Notes: generated by a model from the sequence alone, not told the origin. A stretch of DNA of 64,000 nucleotides from Eonycteris spelaea (GCA_003508835.1 PUFA01000092.1:6367501-6431500); one strand, 5' to 3'. Counted from the stretch's first letter, positions 46,606 to 59,075 are shown. Numbers and translations are program-made.

Positions 46606-46760
46606 AGTGATATTAAATACAGATAAGATAAAGAGAAGGGAATTCTTCCTCAATTCATAGGACAGATGGAGGGGAGGTAGATAGCAGAAGAATTCTGAAA
46701 ATTGAAAGCATGTGAACTCAAATTTGAGACCACTGATATTGAGGAATGGTATCTGAAGCC
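46606..46760. other. Unassigned short spacer
   Basis: Purine-rich (GATGGAGGGGAGGTAGAT); nothing recognised. Confidence 0.5.
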
Positions 46761-46763
46761 AGA

Positions 46764-46797
<34 letters not shown>
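46761..46797 (+). repeat. (AAGC)n microsatellite, about 9 units
   Basis: AAGCAAGCAAGCAAGC in perfect register. It gives artefactual KQAS and LLAC repeats in frames at 46746-46976 and 46423-46812. Confidence 0.97.
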
Positions 46798-46914
46798 AAT
46801 TACAAATGGCAAAAAAAGAAAAAAGCAGGATATTTTTGGATATAGTTAATATGCTCCATTGGAGCTCAATGTCTGGCTATGAGACAGCAGTCAGACTTGA
46901 ATGTTACCTGTGTC

Positions 46915-47370
46915 TCTGTAATAGGCTGAATAATGTGCTGTCCAAAACATTCAAATTCCAATCCCAGAACCTGTGAATACATTATTTTATATGGTATAAA
47001 ACACTTTGCAGAGGTGATCATGTTAAAGATCTTGAGATGGAAAAACGTTCCTGGATTATCAGGTGGGTCCTTAAAAGAATAGAGAGGCAAGAAGATAAAA
47101 GGCAAGAGGAGGAGATGAGACAAAGGAAGCAGAAGTCGAGTGACGTGCTTTGAAGATAGAGTAAGAAGCCACAAGCCAAGGAAAGCAGATGGCTTCTTGA
47201 AGCTGGAAAAGACAAGGAAACAGATTTTCCCCTTTAAACTTCCAGAAGGAATTCTCTTGCTCGCATCTTTATTTTAGACTTCTAATCTCCAGAATTATAA
47301 GAAAATAACTTTTTGTTTGTTTAGCCACTGTTTGTGCTAATTTGTTATGGCAACAATAAGAAAGTAATAG
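46915..47370 (+). mobile_element. MLT1 LTR, near complete
   Basis: It starts TGTCTCTGTAATAGGCTGAA and continues ATGTGCTGTCCAAAACATTC, CAGAGGTGATCATGTTAAAG and CTTGAGATGG. The 3' part is CTAATCTCCAGAATTATAAG, TTTTGTTTGTTTAGCCACTG, TGCTAATTTGTTATGGCAAC and AATAAGAAAGTAATAG. This is the whole layout of a MaLR MLT1 solo LTR, including the R/U5-like end. Open frames inside (46866-47215 minus) are shadows. Confidence 0.9.
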
Positions 47371-47387
47371 TTTCTATCACCTTGCTG

Positions 47388-47685
47388 TGGCCCATTTCAG
47401 TTTCACCGCCATCTGGACTACCATGAGAGAGTCTCCTACCTGGTCTCTCTGCTTTTCTTCTCCATCCCTCCCTCCTACAAAAGATGTAAGATTTTTTTTT
47501 TTCAAGCCCTGGACTGACCATGTCATTTCTCTAAACTGAAGCTCTTAGGGGTCCCCAATACCTGCTTAAAAACATCCATACTTATTATCCTAGCATTTAA
47601 GAATCTGGCCCAAAAGTTTATTTCCAAATTTATCTGGATTTCTCTATGATGATAACATGTCATCCAGACAAATGAGTTTAGCCAC
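47388..47685 (+). mobile_element. L2 fragment
   Basis: TCACCGCCATCTGGACTACC, CTGGTCTCTCTGCTTTTCTT, GACTGACCATGTCATTTCTC and TAGCATTTAAGAATCTGGCC match the L2 3' region. Confidence 0.85.
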
Positions 47686-49519
47686 AGCCTCCAGCGCTCT
47701 CTCCTGTATTTCAGAATGCCAGTTTTAAAGGTCCAGATTATAACACCATTCTCATAGCCCACATTGATTTATCTCTCCACTGAGTTTTTATTGACTGTGC
47801 TCTGAAACCCTGAGGCCATCTGTTCCTAGTGTCCAGGCCCAAAGTAAAAGGCCCCTAGAACTCACAAAGATTCTTAATGCCTGAGAATTAAAACATGGAA
47901 AAATCTCAATGAATAGGATTCCCACTTGAAGACATGATTCAAGATTTTGTAAAAATGTGCAAATCTGGGATTTAGTAAACACTCAAGTCAATTAAGGTGT
48001 ATAAAACAGGATTCTGAAAGCAAGACTAACACTAATGAAGAAAAAATGTTCCAACAACATTCTACAATGGTTAGATAGTTCTTTGATCATGTTTTCTGGG
48101 TTCAAATCGTAGATCTATCACTAGGCAATTTTACTTCCATAGCTAAGACCACTATTGATTAAAATAACTGACTGTCCTCACTCAGGATGTTACCATAAGC
48201 AAGCCTATGATTATAGTATTTGGTTTCACATATAGATCTTCCTAACATGAGAGAATCTACTGGCACTATGGTTCCCATTATAAATTTCTAAATTGACATT
48301 TGGGTTTGTACATTGGTCTCTTGTGAATTTGGTTATTAAGTCAATCACGTAGGCTAACTATGAAATTACATAAATCAATTGAAGGAACTGAGGCAATTTG
48401 CTGCATTGCTGTGGACAATGAAAATAACTTTGTACTATCTGCATCTCAATTATTGAGAATGGTTGTCTGTAATGATCAAATACACAGGATTATTGCTCAA
48501 CTTTCCACTGTAATTTACATAGATAGCCTTCTTGTGCACCTGACATTGTCCCTGGAAGTTGCTCCATTGAAAACAGTAACAATTGCAAAGCATAAATCAT
48601 TTCATGTTTTAATAACATGACAACAGCAGGATATGCAAGCAGCAGACAGGAAATTCCTTTTGAACAATGCTTGTTGAAAATTCAGAACAGGTAAAAACTG
48701 CACAATACAGCTGTGTGCTTTAAACCCCAAAGATAGAAGCCAATGACCCTCAGAGAAACCTGGCAATTCACAGTGTGAATTTTATAGTGTTCTCAAGAGC
48801 ATACTACCTTAGACATATGTTGAATCCCCTAAATCTTGCGCTTAAATGAAATCGAAGAGAACTTAGAAGTGCTTTTTAGTCTGATTCATGATTCTCTTCA
48901 TATTCTGGTATTAAGAACCATATTAATTAATATGCCAATGAACACTTCTTGATAAAGCCCCCTCTTTCTATATATATATTTTTTACTTAAATCCTCTCTT
49001 TAGTAAATGATTATAGGATTATATAAAGTCCCAAATGCCAACATATGTATCTAGCAAGAAAAGTTGAAATATCCCATGTTTATTTGTATACTTTCTCAAT
49101 GCATTTTAGTAGTATGCCACTGCAAATTATTATAGCTAATCATATGAAATTAAACTCAGTCTTTAGAAAAAAAAAGCTGCTCAATTCAGAAACCTTCAGA
49201 TTAGCAGTAATTCAGAGGCACTGGAGGTTGACAAATTCAACAAGCCCTCTAGCTGACCTTTAAATGATTTTGATGAAGAAAAGAGCAGCTTACTTGAATA
49301 GGAATAAAAAACTAACCTAAGTGAAAATACTTGGCAAGCATCTGTCAGAGGGCCTGCACTTCTGCTACTTTCAGATTGGAAAGAAAAGGCCTCTGTTTAA
49401 ATTCACTATCTCAGCCAGGGTAATACCTCCCTACACACCAGCAGGATCCTTCAAAAATCTGATCTAAAATTCTCTCTGATGAAGCGTAGTAAGTTATTTA
49501 TTTATTTATTTTTGCTTAA
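47686..49519. other. Unassigned, 1.8 kb; weak MIR at 48.07-48.15 kb
   Basis: TCTGGGTTCAAATCGTAGAT near 48097 resembles the MIR core. CATATTAATTAATATG (48919-48934) is a 16-bp AT palindrome. (TTTA)n at 49495-49511. Nothing else recognised; frames at 48360-48620 and 49045-49263 lack domains. Confidence 0.5.
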
Positions 49520-49630
49520 AAATCACCAGTGGATTTCCATTGTCTCTAGCATGGAATCCTAACACTTCTTAACATGGTCTTTCACACTTTGACCTTAACA
49601 TAACTTTTCTTCTCTCTCATTTTTCAATCT
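49520..49630 (+). mobile_element. L2 fragment, left part
   Basis: AAATCACCAGTGGATTTCCA, TTGTCTCTAGCATGGAATCC, AACATGGTCTTTCACACTTT: L2 with its 'cagtggctccccattgcc' block. Confidence 0.75.
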
Positions 49631-49798
49631 TTGTTTAATGAAGTTCTTCCAATTATAAAAGTAATGTGTGGTTATTATAGACAAATTGAAATACAAAGTA
49701 TAAGTAGTAAAATAAAAATCAACAACCAGAAATAACGACTATTATTCATATTTAATTTTATTTCCCGAGAGTTGCTTTTTACTAAGTGATATATACAT
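49631..49798. other. Unidentified insertion within L2
   Basis: AT-rich, A-biased sequence (AAATTGAAATACAAAGTATA, GTAGTAAAATAAAAATC) interrupts L2 continuity. The family is not recognised. Confidence 0.45.
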
Positions 49799-49895
49799 TC
49801 TCCCCAGGTCCTTCTCTTTCTTTTTTGTTCTTTTCTATATCAGGCCTTTACTCTAAGCACATTTGCATGAGCATTTCCACCCCAATACTTAGGAA
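49799..49895 (+). mobile_element. L2 fragment, right part
   Basis: CCCCAGGTCCTTCTCTTTCT, TATCAGGCCTTTACTCTAAG, CATTTGCATGAGCATTTCCA fits L2 ('ggcctttgctcatgctgttcc'). Confidence 0.55.
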
Positions 49896-50155
49896 TTAAT
49901 TAGAAAGAGATCATAATGAAACTATTTTTTATCTATAAGGAAATGGAAGCTAAGGAAAATGTGAAAGGGCACTGACTAGGGACAGCACCTACAGCAGAGC
50001 TTGTAGCTCTGCTGAGGGTAGGAGATTAGGCCAGTCAACATGACAATATCATCGTCTCCAACTATATCCAACAGGCCCAACCAGGGGCTAAAGAGAGCCC
50101 TGGAAATGACTGGCATGAGTTCCCCAGAGCACAGTTGAAAAACCTTTGATTTAGG
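49896..50155. other. Unassigned sequence
   Basis: AGCTTGTAGCTCTGCTGAGGG and ACAACCTTTGATTTAGG-like phrases; no family assigned. Confidence 0.4.
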
Positions 50156-50265
50156 TAAACCCTTTCATTTTACAGATGAAGAAACAGAGCCCCAGAGGAA
50201 AAAAAAACTTACTGGAGATCATTGGATTAGTAGCAGAGTGAAAACTAAAAACCAAGATTCTATAT
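50156..50265 (-). mobile_element. MIR fragment (antisense)
   Basis: CCTTTCATTTTACAGATGAA and GAAACAGAGCCCCAGAGG are the conserved reverse MIR centre. Confidence 0.75.
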
Positions 50266-52164
50266 GGGTTATGGTCACTAATTCTCTAAAATAATATAAC
50301 CATTATAGCACCCATTTTATGGATGTAAATAGAAATATTTTTAAAGTGTTGAGAACTATGTAGGATCTTGAGATTTTACGCAACTTATAAACTAACAGAT
50401 AAGCCTGTTAAAATTTCACAGATGCTGACAAAAGGCATGACACAGATCCCTGGGTCAGAAACAAAGGACTTTGTTACACACAGCAGAAGCAGCAGCCGGA
50501 GCTTCACAGTCACTTGTTTCAAGTCTCCATGTTCCCCAAGTTTTTTGGGGCCAATACAAAAGTCTCATGATAGATGCCTGCAAACAAATGGATTGCATTT
50601 AGAGGACAGAAACTCTGAGCTTGGGGATTCATCATGTTTGTAATATGTGGAAGCAAGCTTGGCCTTGCTTTTGGAGAAGATAGTACTCTAACTCTCAAGT
50701 TTGCTTACTGCAAACACAACTCTGAAAAATGGTCTAGTAAAGAGTAGTAAGAGCCTTGAATTCTTGGCATACCGAGCATGAATGTGCAGAGACACTCAGG
50801 GCCCAAGGCAGATTGCCTCTCCCAATAACTATTGTTTAACTGAAATGATAAAAACAAATATAAGTGGTTATATGGCATAATATCACCGCACCAGTTTTCC
50901 CAGTCCTTCCTAAGACTAAGATTTAACTTACCACATACAGGAAGTAAATGTTTTTTAAACACTGTGGTACTTTCTAAATACTTTATATACTTCCATAACC
51001 ACTTATTTCACATATCAGTACTATAGTATGGCTGTTAAACAAGGTAATCTTCCAAATGTCCAAACATGGGCACCACTCAATCAGAACGGAAGGTGGCTAT
51101 AAACAAGTATATTGCATGATCATACCAGCTGCTAAATTATACCAAGATTGAGCTTATGCTTAACTTAGAATATAAGGAGTTGAACACCAAGAATTTGATG
51201 GAGTATATAAAAAATGTACAGCATTTGTTTAGGGATAAGGCAGACAAGTGAATGCATGTTAACGATCACAGTCCTAGTCTTTTTGATATATTTCAATTGG
51301 AAGTCAAACTAGAAAATACCTTTATGGCTAAAAAATCTCTGCTATTATTTTCCCCATTTTTGAATGAATATGAGGAAACCTGTTTACACAGAAATGAGCT
51401 TGTTTAGAAGGCCAGGAAAAAGTACAGCTTCAGCTAAAAGGAATTTTCTAGGGGGCGGCTGATGGAGAAAGGTCAAAAAATTCTTTTAATTAAAAAAAAG
51501 TAAAATAATTTGGGGGATGATTTTATACTCTTGATGAACTATTATGAGTGACTAAAGCTCTGGGGACAACACAGTGGTACTTAAAATGCCTTTTTTTTTT
51601 TTTAAACATATTATCAATGAAGTCTATCTGGTTTGTTCTCCAAGAGGTAAGATATAATTGACAGTGTAAAAAATTTTCCAAAGAAATTAGGTCATTTTCA
51701 TTCTCATTTGGAAGAAATGCTAAGGCCCACACATGGCTCACAGACATTCTAAACAGCCATTTACCAAAACAGAAACATCTCAAGAAGAAAGGTCTGCTTA
51801 CTTTCCTCTCATCCTCTCAAGGAAAATTATTTAATAATTTGTTTATTGGGAGTCAAACTCAACTACATCTTGCCTCATGACTCAAGAACATCCCAATAAG
51901 AAAGGCACAATTGACCCTGTCTAGAGAATGAAAAAAGAAAGAAGTACAGAAATGAAGTGCTGTGCAATTTGCTAAGTGCCAGCTGTATGATAGAACGATA
52001 TCTGAACAGTAATCTGTAGAGCTATGTTAATTTAAATTATCTGAACAATTGTCTCGTCTCTACTTCACAGACCTAGAACCACTGAGTCAGGGAAAGAGCC
52101 AAAAAACAAATCAAAGTACAACTCATATCTTCATTATACCCTTGCCACCACCCCATCACCAGTC
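50266..52164. other. Unassigned, 1.9 kb
   Basis: It contains a 14-base T-run at 51590-51603 and AGCAGAAGCAGCAGC near 50483. Frames at 50368-50643, 50705-50962 and 51523-51783 (85-91 codons) have no recognisable domain and lie on both strands. Confidence 0.5.
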
Positions 52165-52297
52165 CTAAAATAAAGAGAAGCACATTTATCAAGTGATGGG
52201 CACCATGTGAGGCATTTACACGTGTTGTATCATTTTATCCCCACAATAACCCTATGGGGTGGCTTATTATTTCTGTTCTACAGGTTAAAAAAAAATC
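52165..52297 (-). mobile_element. MIR fragment (antisense)
   Basis: CATGTGAGGCATTTACACGT, CATTTTATCCCCACAATAAC and CCTATGGGGTGGCTTATTAT fit reverse MIR. Confidence 0.75.
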
Positions 52298-52496
52298 AGA
52301 CTTTATAAATTCTTCAGAATTTTAAAAGCTGAAAAGAAACTATTTTAATTTCAGCATGCATATTTGAGTTTTTCAATTTAGAATTGGTTTTATGTTAAAT
52401 TACATGTTGCAACATCGGGGAAGAAAATGGGAGACTGTAATCTTTTTACTATTTATGAGTTCACCAGCCCTGGTGAACTGCAAAATTATGGTGATA

Positions 52497-52942
52497 TATT
52501 AGTTTTTGTGGCTGTCTTATCAAACTATCACATACTTTGGGGCTGAAAACAACAGAAATTTATATTATCACAGTTCTGGAGCCCAGAAATCCAAAGTCAG
52601 TATCAGCGGGTCTGTGCTCCTTCCAACAACTCTAGGAGACAATTCTCCCTTGCTTCTTCCACGAAGCTCTGGTAGCTTCAGGTGCTCCTTGTTTTTTGGC
52701 TGCCTCACTCCCATCTCTCCTTCCATCTTCACATGGCCTTCGACTCTGTCTACGTCCATCTCTTATAAGGATACTTTTCTTTAGATTTAGGGACCAACAG
52801 ATAATCCAGGATGATCTCACCTTGAGATCCTTAACTTAATTATATCTGCAAAGACCCTTTTTCCAAATAAGGTTACATTAATAGGTTCTAGAGGTTGGAC
52901 ATGGACAAATCTTTTGGGGATCCACCATTTAATCCACCACAA
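52497..52942 (-). mobile_element. MLT1 LTR, near complete (antisense)
   Basis: On the plus strand: GGCTGAAAACAACAGAAATT, CACAGTTCTGGAGCCCAGAA, CTTCACATGGCCTTCGACTC, CTTATAAGGATACTTTTC, AATTATATCTGCAAAGACCC and AATAAGGTTACATTAATAGG. Reversed, this is a full MLT1 LTR. Frames here (52506-52784 plus; 52568-52820 minus) are repeat by-products. Confidence 0.92.
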
Positions 52943-53084
52943 GTGAGGTTGAGCAATATAATTTAAGAGTCTCTTGCTCATTTACTACACTATTTGCAAA
53001 TAACTAATGAAAGGCAATCTAAAAATACAATAAGTCATGTAAATAAAAAACGCCACTAGGACAGAGGTTTTGTGTATTCTTGTT

Positions 53085-53152
53085 TTGTTTTTTTTGTGTC
53101 CTTAATGCCTGGCACATACCAAATGCTTCATACATGGTGGTTGAATGAGTTT
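53085..53152 (+). mobile_element. L2 3' terminus
   Basis: TGTCCTTAATGCCTGGCACA, ACCAAATGCTTCATACATGG, GGTTGAATGAG. Confidence 0.7.
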
Positions 53153-54058
53153 CACAGGTCATATATGAAAGTGGAGGGAGAGAGTTCTTAAAGAGAAAGA
53201 ACTTGAGATAGCCTTCAGTGATAAGTTGCCCATTGTTCCTGAATAAAGCCATGAAGCAAGATGGGATCTCAATTCTCAGTGCTAGAACTGCCAGAAAGAC
53301 ATAAGTAGATAGGAAAACTGACTTGGCTATAAAGTTTGTCCTACGAGTAGTTGAGGCCAAAAGTCAAAATTATAATGCCAAAAAAGCATGGCAGAAATCA
53401 GAATTGTGATCCACTCCCATAGGTAGTCTGTAGTAAATTCTCTCAAGTGAAGATACCAACATAAGTTATGTGTGATACCATGTGTGGGTTAATTTTTGCA
53501 GATTATGACCCCAACCAGAGGTGGTGACAACCCTTTAGAGTAGGAGCTATCAAGATTTAGAAAGCATCAGGATCTCAATCAAGAGGACTAGAGTCCCGGG
53601 CTAGAATGTATTCCTAAAATAGAAAAACTACAGTGCTATAAGGAAACTTACTTGGAATCCCAATTTTGCATACTAGAAAAATACAGTAGGAGTTAAGAGA
53701 AGTCTGTGGTTTAGTGGTTATGCATACCTATAAGTCACCACACATACACCACTAGCTTGAGGAATGTATTATTTAGTCTTCCCTGCCCAATATCTTAGCT
53801 TACGAAATGATGAGCTGGAGGTCCTCCATGTCAGCAGCTAGGCTGAACAAGGAAAGAACCAACACCTTTGACAAATCAAAGTATGGAAGGAAGTACATAC
53901 CAGTCATAGGAAATACATGATAAAATGTGCAATACCAGGGACAGACAAAACTTGTTTCAAAAATGGTAGATGATATAGCTACAATTATTTGAGTAGTTTG
54001 GGAAACAAAGCTATAAAGTTCTGAAGACATCTAGTTATGAATAGGGATATGAGAATCA
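53153..54058. other. Unassigned sequence
   Basis: The minus frame at 53019-53360 (113 codons) spans the L2 end and unique sequence and has no domain. No other element. Confidence 0.5.
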
Positions 54059-54195
54059 ATATTTATTTACATACTTTATCTCTTTTAATTTTCTGGCAAC
54101 TTTTCAGGGTTCCCACAAAGAAACTGAAGATTTAGCTGGATTTAATAATTTGCTCAGGTTTAATCAGTGGAGCAGACAGGATTTCAGGACTGCCT
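54059..54195 (-). mobile_element. Degenerate MIR (antisense)
   Basis: ATACTTTATCTCTTTTAATT, ACAAAGAAACTGAAGATTTA and GGAGCAGACAGGATTTCAGG. Confidence 0.5.
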
Positions 54196-54988
54196 TAACT
54201 TCAAATAACAAACCCTTTCCATGGGATGTATGACTAGATCTGAATTTCCTCTTCTGAAAGTAAAAGAGTCCCACCTCAAGAAGTGGTTAACACAATTAAA
54301 AGCACAAATACTGCACAGGTATATGTTTAGAGGAAGAGGAAAAGACACCAGAGATAGGTATACTTGTTAGGAGATTATTGCAATGACCCAAGTATATGAA
54401 GACAATTCCTATACCATAATGATAACAATAGGAATAACATAAAAAATTATGTTGATTGAAGTCAATACTGTATTTATCCCAAGTGACATACTTAAGCACA
54501 TAGATTTTTAACTTAAAAAAAAAAAAACAGTTTAATGGATTTAGGAGATAAAACAGAAGAAAAGAGGAGGCATTTTAAAGGACCCAAGATATTCAAGCTT
54601 CATTCCTGTTTTGGAAAAAAATCACTGCTTGTTTTTTGTTTTTGCTAATAATAAACATAAAATATTTTAAAATATTAGAATATTCAACATTTTTAGCTTC
54701 AAATTTCATGAGGGTCATTTATTAAGTAATTCTCTTTGTAACTCAGAAACGTGGACTGTAATTTAGATGCTGAAGCCTGTTTTTGTAACTTCATTTTTCT
54801 AATGTCAGTTGTAGAGACGGATAAAGATGGTGGCTAGTGAGCAACTCAACTCCAATTATTAATTATTAAAATGCAAAATTATCACAGAGCTGGAAATATG
54901 AATACTAATCACTATCCTTCCAGACTCCAAGGAGGAATCTCTACTGAGTGAAGCACAAATGTGGATGTGAAAAGAAGGAAGAAAATGT
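54196..54988. other. Unassigned sequence
   Basis: A 13-base A-run at 54515-54527 and AT-rich text; no family. Confidence 0.5.
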
Positions 54989-55222
54989 TGGTTGGCAGCT
55001 TGGGCTTTGGGGTTAGACTGCTGTTTGGATCTCAGCTCTGTTTCTTATTAATGGTGTGTCCTCAACTATTTCCCTAATCTTATATTCCCTTATCTGTCCA
55101 TTGAGGACAATTATTCCTATCTCAGAGGGCTTTTTTCAGAATTAAACATTATAATATATGTAAAGAGCTTAGCAAAGTGATAGGCTCATTTTAAGAGATT
55201 AATAATGAGTGTTGTTATGGTT
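54989..55222 (+). mobile_element. MIR (sense)
   Basis: GGGCTTTGGGGTTAGACTGC, GTTTGGATCTCAGCTCTG, CCTTATCTGTCCATTGAGGA, CCTATCTCAGAGGGCTTTTT and AAGAGCTTAGCAAAGTGATA give a nearly full-length MIR. Confidence 0.85.
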
Positions 55223-55824
55223 AGTGAGATTTTTCTTTCTTCCATTGTGTTGCTGTCTGTGGAAATGCAGGATATTTATGGAAGCTGGCAGTGACATTGT
55301 TACTGGGATACCTATTTTCTAAAGCAATCACTACGTCTTCCCTCCCAAGCGTCAGTAACTGTCTTTTTCCATCTGTTTTATAGACTACAATTTCAAGTAA
55401 TTCAGTGCATTTGGGAGAAAAATTAGGCCAGGTGCATTAATTGCACCTCGGATGTGCTGGCCATAGAAGGAAGGAGAGAAAAGACAGTAACAGCCGTGGG
55501 AATAGTAGATTCTAGAGGTTTTTCATATATAAAATTAGACAAGGGAAAACTACAGATGGATTCAAATTATCAGGAGTAATTTCTCTCTGCGTATCACAGA
55601 ATCCGGCAGAAGGAGGAGGAACAGGATCCTTTTCAGCCCAGCAAATCCACAGTAGGTAAATGACTGGCAGGTGTGAAGATCACATGCTCTCTAAGAGCAA
55701 GGAGATTCCTTTGAGCCCTAGGTGAAAAGTAGCAGGGCCAAGGGAATCCTACACTGTGTTCCAATACAAATGCCAGGCCTGGTTGGCATCTCCTCACTTG
55801 AAGTTAAGAAAACAGAAAAACACA
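55223..55824. other. Unassigned sequence
   Basis: GC is slightly above background at 55580-55790. No exon or repeat could be argued. Confidence 0.5.
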
Positions 55825-58090
55825 AGCTGAGGCCTATAAAAAATCTTCAAAATAAGGAAAAAAAATTGCCCAATTAAAAAATGAGCAAAACATCTGAACA
55901 GACATCTCTCCAAAAAAGAGATATACAGATGGTAAATAAGCAAATGAAAAGATGCTCAACATCACATGTCATTAGAGAAACGAAGACAGAAACAACTGTA
56001 AAATACCACTACATAGCTATGAAAATGGCTAAAATCCAAAAAACTGACAATATCAATTACTGGTGAGAATTGGAGTAACAGGAATACTCTTTCATTGCTG
56101 GTGGGAAGTCAAAATGTTAGTCACTTTGGAAGACAATTTGGCAGTTTCTTACAAAGCTAAACATAATCTTACCATACAATCCAGCAATCAAACTCCTAGA
56201 TCCCCTAGGTAATTGCATTACCAACTGATTTGAAAACTTATGCCCACACAAAAACCTTTATATAAATGATTATAGCAGCTTTATTCAAATTGACAAAAAC
56301 TGGAATCAATCAAGATGTCCCTCAATAAATGAATGGATAAACAAATTGTGGTACAATTATTCAGTGATAAAATATGAACTATTATTCAATTATTAAAGAA
56401 ATGAGCTATTAAGCTGAACAAAGACATGAGGGCATGTCTCAAGTACGTACTGGTAAGTGAAAGAAGCCATTCTGAAAAGGCTACATACTATATAACTCCA
56501 TTTATATGACATTAAACTATAGAAGCAGCACACAAATCATTAGTTGCCAAAAATTCAGGGGCTTGAGAAAGGGCTGAATATGTGCAGTACAGGATTGTTT
56601 GTTTGTTTTTAGACTGATAAAACTATTCTGTAGGACACTGTAATGGTGGATACATGACATCATGCATTTATCAAAATCCAAAGAACTTTAAAGTATAAAG
56701 AGTAAACCTTAATATAAAAAATTTTAAAAAATCATTTAGAAGGTTGTGGGATCCCAGGATGAAATGCAGACTATGACACAATAATTTAACTATATTAGAA
56801 ACATATGAACAACAGCATTGAAGGGAGTAGGAGAAAATATTATGGCTAGGTAATTTTGAAAATGAGTAAATTCTGTAAGACTAAAGGCAAAGTAGCTGCA
56901 TATATGCACTGTACTCTAGGTGATAAAACTGCTTCCCATGAGAGTTCTGGTGAACAATTCTGAAATGACTATTATACTGGAATCGAACAAATAAGTAAAT
57001 GGATTAAGTAAATTAGGTAGAAGCTGATGATGAAAGCTAGGTATCTCACTGTTGAAGTAAGAGATTAGATAAGCAAGGGAAGAAGTCTAGAATGATTCAT
57101 GAGGTAATAAATTAGAGTTGAATTTATCAGTATGAACTCATGTCCAGCTGAATATAGGTACATATGGATATATATGAAAAGTATACAGTTATATATATAG
57201 AGAGAGATATGCATGGGTTAGTATGCATACATATATTTCTTTGTTTAGCCAAGAGAGCCTAGAAGCTTTAACACCTTAGTAACGATGAGCAGACTTGGTG
57301 CCCAGATCTTTTTTCTATCATTTTCAAGAAATTACTGATTTTAGGACTGAAGTAAGAAATACATATACAAAATGGAGTATCTCGTAGTGCCCAAAAGTAA
57401 AGATCTGCTCAAAAAAAAAAAAAAACCCACAATAATAAGAGTATGTCAAAAAAGACACAGGAGCCAATGGAAAGAGCTACCAAAGATTAAACAACAACAA
57501 AAAATTAATTAGTGTTGAATTACAGCCCAAAGATGAAAAGAAATAGTCATGAGTCCATACTGATATAAATAAATGATGCACTGACTGACTGAGTGGATGA
57601 ATGAATGAAAGAAAGAGAACAGAGAAATCTCCTGTGCATAGGAATTCCAAATAATCTATGTGACTACTCTTCCCTCAGAGAGGGGAAGCAAAACTCTCAA
57701 CCCCTTAAGTGCAGGCTGTGCGTTGTAATGTTCTGAAGACAACAATGTGGAAAAGTAAGGAAAGAGTAACTTTACATGGAGAAATCTGAACCCATTATCT
57801 CAGCCAGATGATGAAAATTAATATCAACAGTAATAAGCATGTTAATAGTCTGTACTCTTGATATGTTATGATCACAATGGCATTTCCTCCCCCAAATCTA
57901 TAACTCCAGTCTAATCATGAGAAATAATCAGACATATATCAACTGAGGGACATTCTACAAGATATCTGATGTGAACTCTTCAAACCTATCAAAGTCATCA
58001 AAAACTGTTTTTAAAAACTGAGAAACTGGTACAGCAAACAGGAGGCTAAGGAGACATGTTGATAAAATGTAAGGTGGTACCCGAGATGGG
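55825..58090 (+). mobile_element. L1M ORF2 C-terminus plus long 3' UTR
   Basis: It opens in ORF2 (TTGCCCAATTAAAAAATGAG, AATGAAAAGATGCTCAACAT, CTTACCATACAATCCAGCAA, AAGATGTCCCTCAATAAATG). It passes through CTACATACTATATAACTCCA into an L1M 3' UTR and stops near AGGAGGCTAAGGAGACATG. That is about 270 bases short of the tail seen in the 23.3-25.3-kb copy. The frame is broken; only 61 codons stay open at 55881-56066 (MSKTSEQTSLQKRDIQMVNK, an ORF2 match). Confidence 0.9.
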
Positions 58091-58419
58091 GTCGTGCCTT
58101 GAGTTAGGGATTTAGCCCCACCTACATCTCTAATCTTTGGAGTTAAGAGTTCAGAGAACCCTCAGTGGTTCACAAAACACCCTAACCCTTGTGCCTTATG
58201 CTATGCAGGCTGCAAGCTCTGAGGAATCTTGCCCTCTGCACTCTTTGCTTGAGATGTGGAGAGATGAAGCTCCTCTCTTGGCATTCCCCTGCCCCCAGCA
58301 CACATACACCTTACTCTGGTCCAGTGTGTTCTACCACTTAGCAGCTTTTATTTTACTTTTCAACTCAGAATTTGGAATATTTTCTAATTTCATCAATGAC
58401 AAGTTTGCTATTTATCATC
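58091..58419. other. Unassigned short unique segment
   Basis: A 98-codon plus frame (58137-58433) runs up to the next L1. No domain. Confidence 0.45.
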
Positions 58420-58435
58420 CTCCTATTTTTTAAAA
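58420..58435. repeat. Left TSD of minus-strand L1
   Basis: CTCCTATTTTTTAAAA, matched by CTCCTATTTTTTTAAA at 59076-59091. Confidence 0.8.
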
Positions 58436-59075
58436 TTAATTTATTAGTATTTTTTTATGGTGACATTGGTTAACGAAATCCAAAGTTTCATCTGTACACT
58501 TTAACAGTAAGGCATATATATATTTACATTGTGTGTTCACCTCCCATAGTTAGATTTCTTTCTGTCACCACATATTTGACCACCTTTACCACATCTACTT
58601 CTTCTCTCCTCCCCTATTCCCTACCCTTTGGTGACCACAAGTCTATTGTTCATGTCTCTGAGTCTGTTTGTCCTGTTCATTTGTTGCTTTTAGGTTTATA
58701 TCCTACAAATAGATGATATCATGTGATTTTCAACTTATTTTGCTTAGCATGATTATCTCGAGGTCCATCCAGGTTGTCGCAAATGGCAATATTTCATCTC
58801 TTCTTATGGCTGAGTAATATTCCACTGTATATATGGACCACAGCCAATTATGTATCATAGGACACTTCAGTTGCTTCCATGCCCTGGCCACTGTGAATAA
58901 TGCTGTTATGAACACCAGTGTGCAAATACCTTTTCAGACATGGGTTTTCACGTCTTTGGGGTAAACACCCAGTAGAGGAATTGCTGGATCATATGGTAGA
59001 TCACTTCTTAGTTTTTTGAGGAAACTCCATACTGTTTTCATAGTGGCTATACCAATTTGCAGTCCCAGCAACATT
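58436..59075 (-). mobile_element. Young-looking L1, 5'-truncated, 640 bp
   Basis: On the plus strand: TATGGTGACATTGGTTAACG (3' end), TGTGTTCACCTCCCATAG, CTACCCTTTGGTGACCAC, GAGGTCCATCCAGGTTGTCG, GGCTGAGTAATATTCCACTG, GTAAACACCCAGTAGAGGAA, TTGCTGGATCATATGGTAGA and GAGGAAACTCCATACTGTTT. That is, a full 3' UTR plus the last few dozen ORF2 codons in reverse. The TSD on both sides and an endonuclease-like site (TTT/AAAAAAA on the element's sense strand) mark a simple target-primed insertion. Confidence 0.92.

Noticed and set aside
46423..46976. Frames encoding LLAC and KQAS repeats
   Set aside because: Products of the (AAGC)n microsatellite.
48919..48934. 16-bp palindrome CATATTAATTAATATG as a functional site
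   Set aside because: Built only of A/T except the end bases; common enough in AT-rich DNA to be chance.
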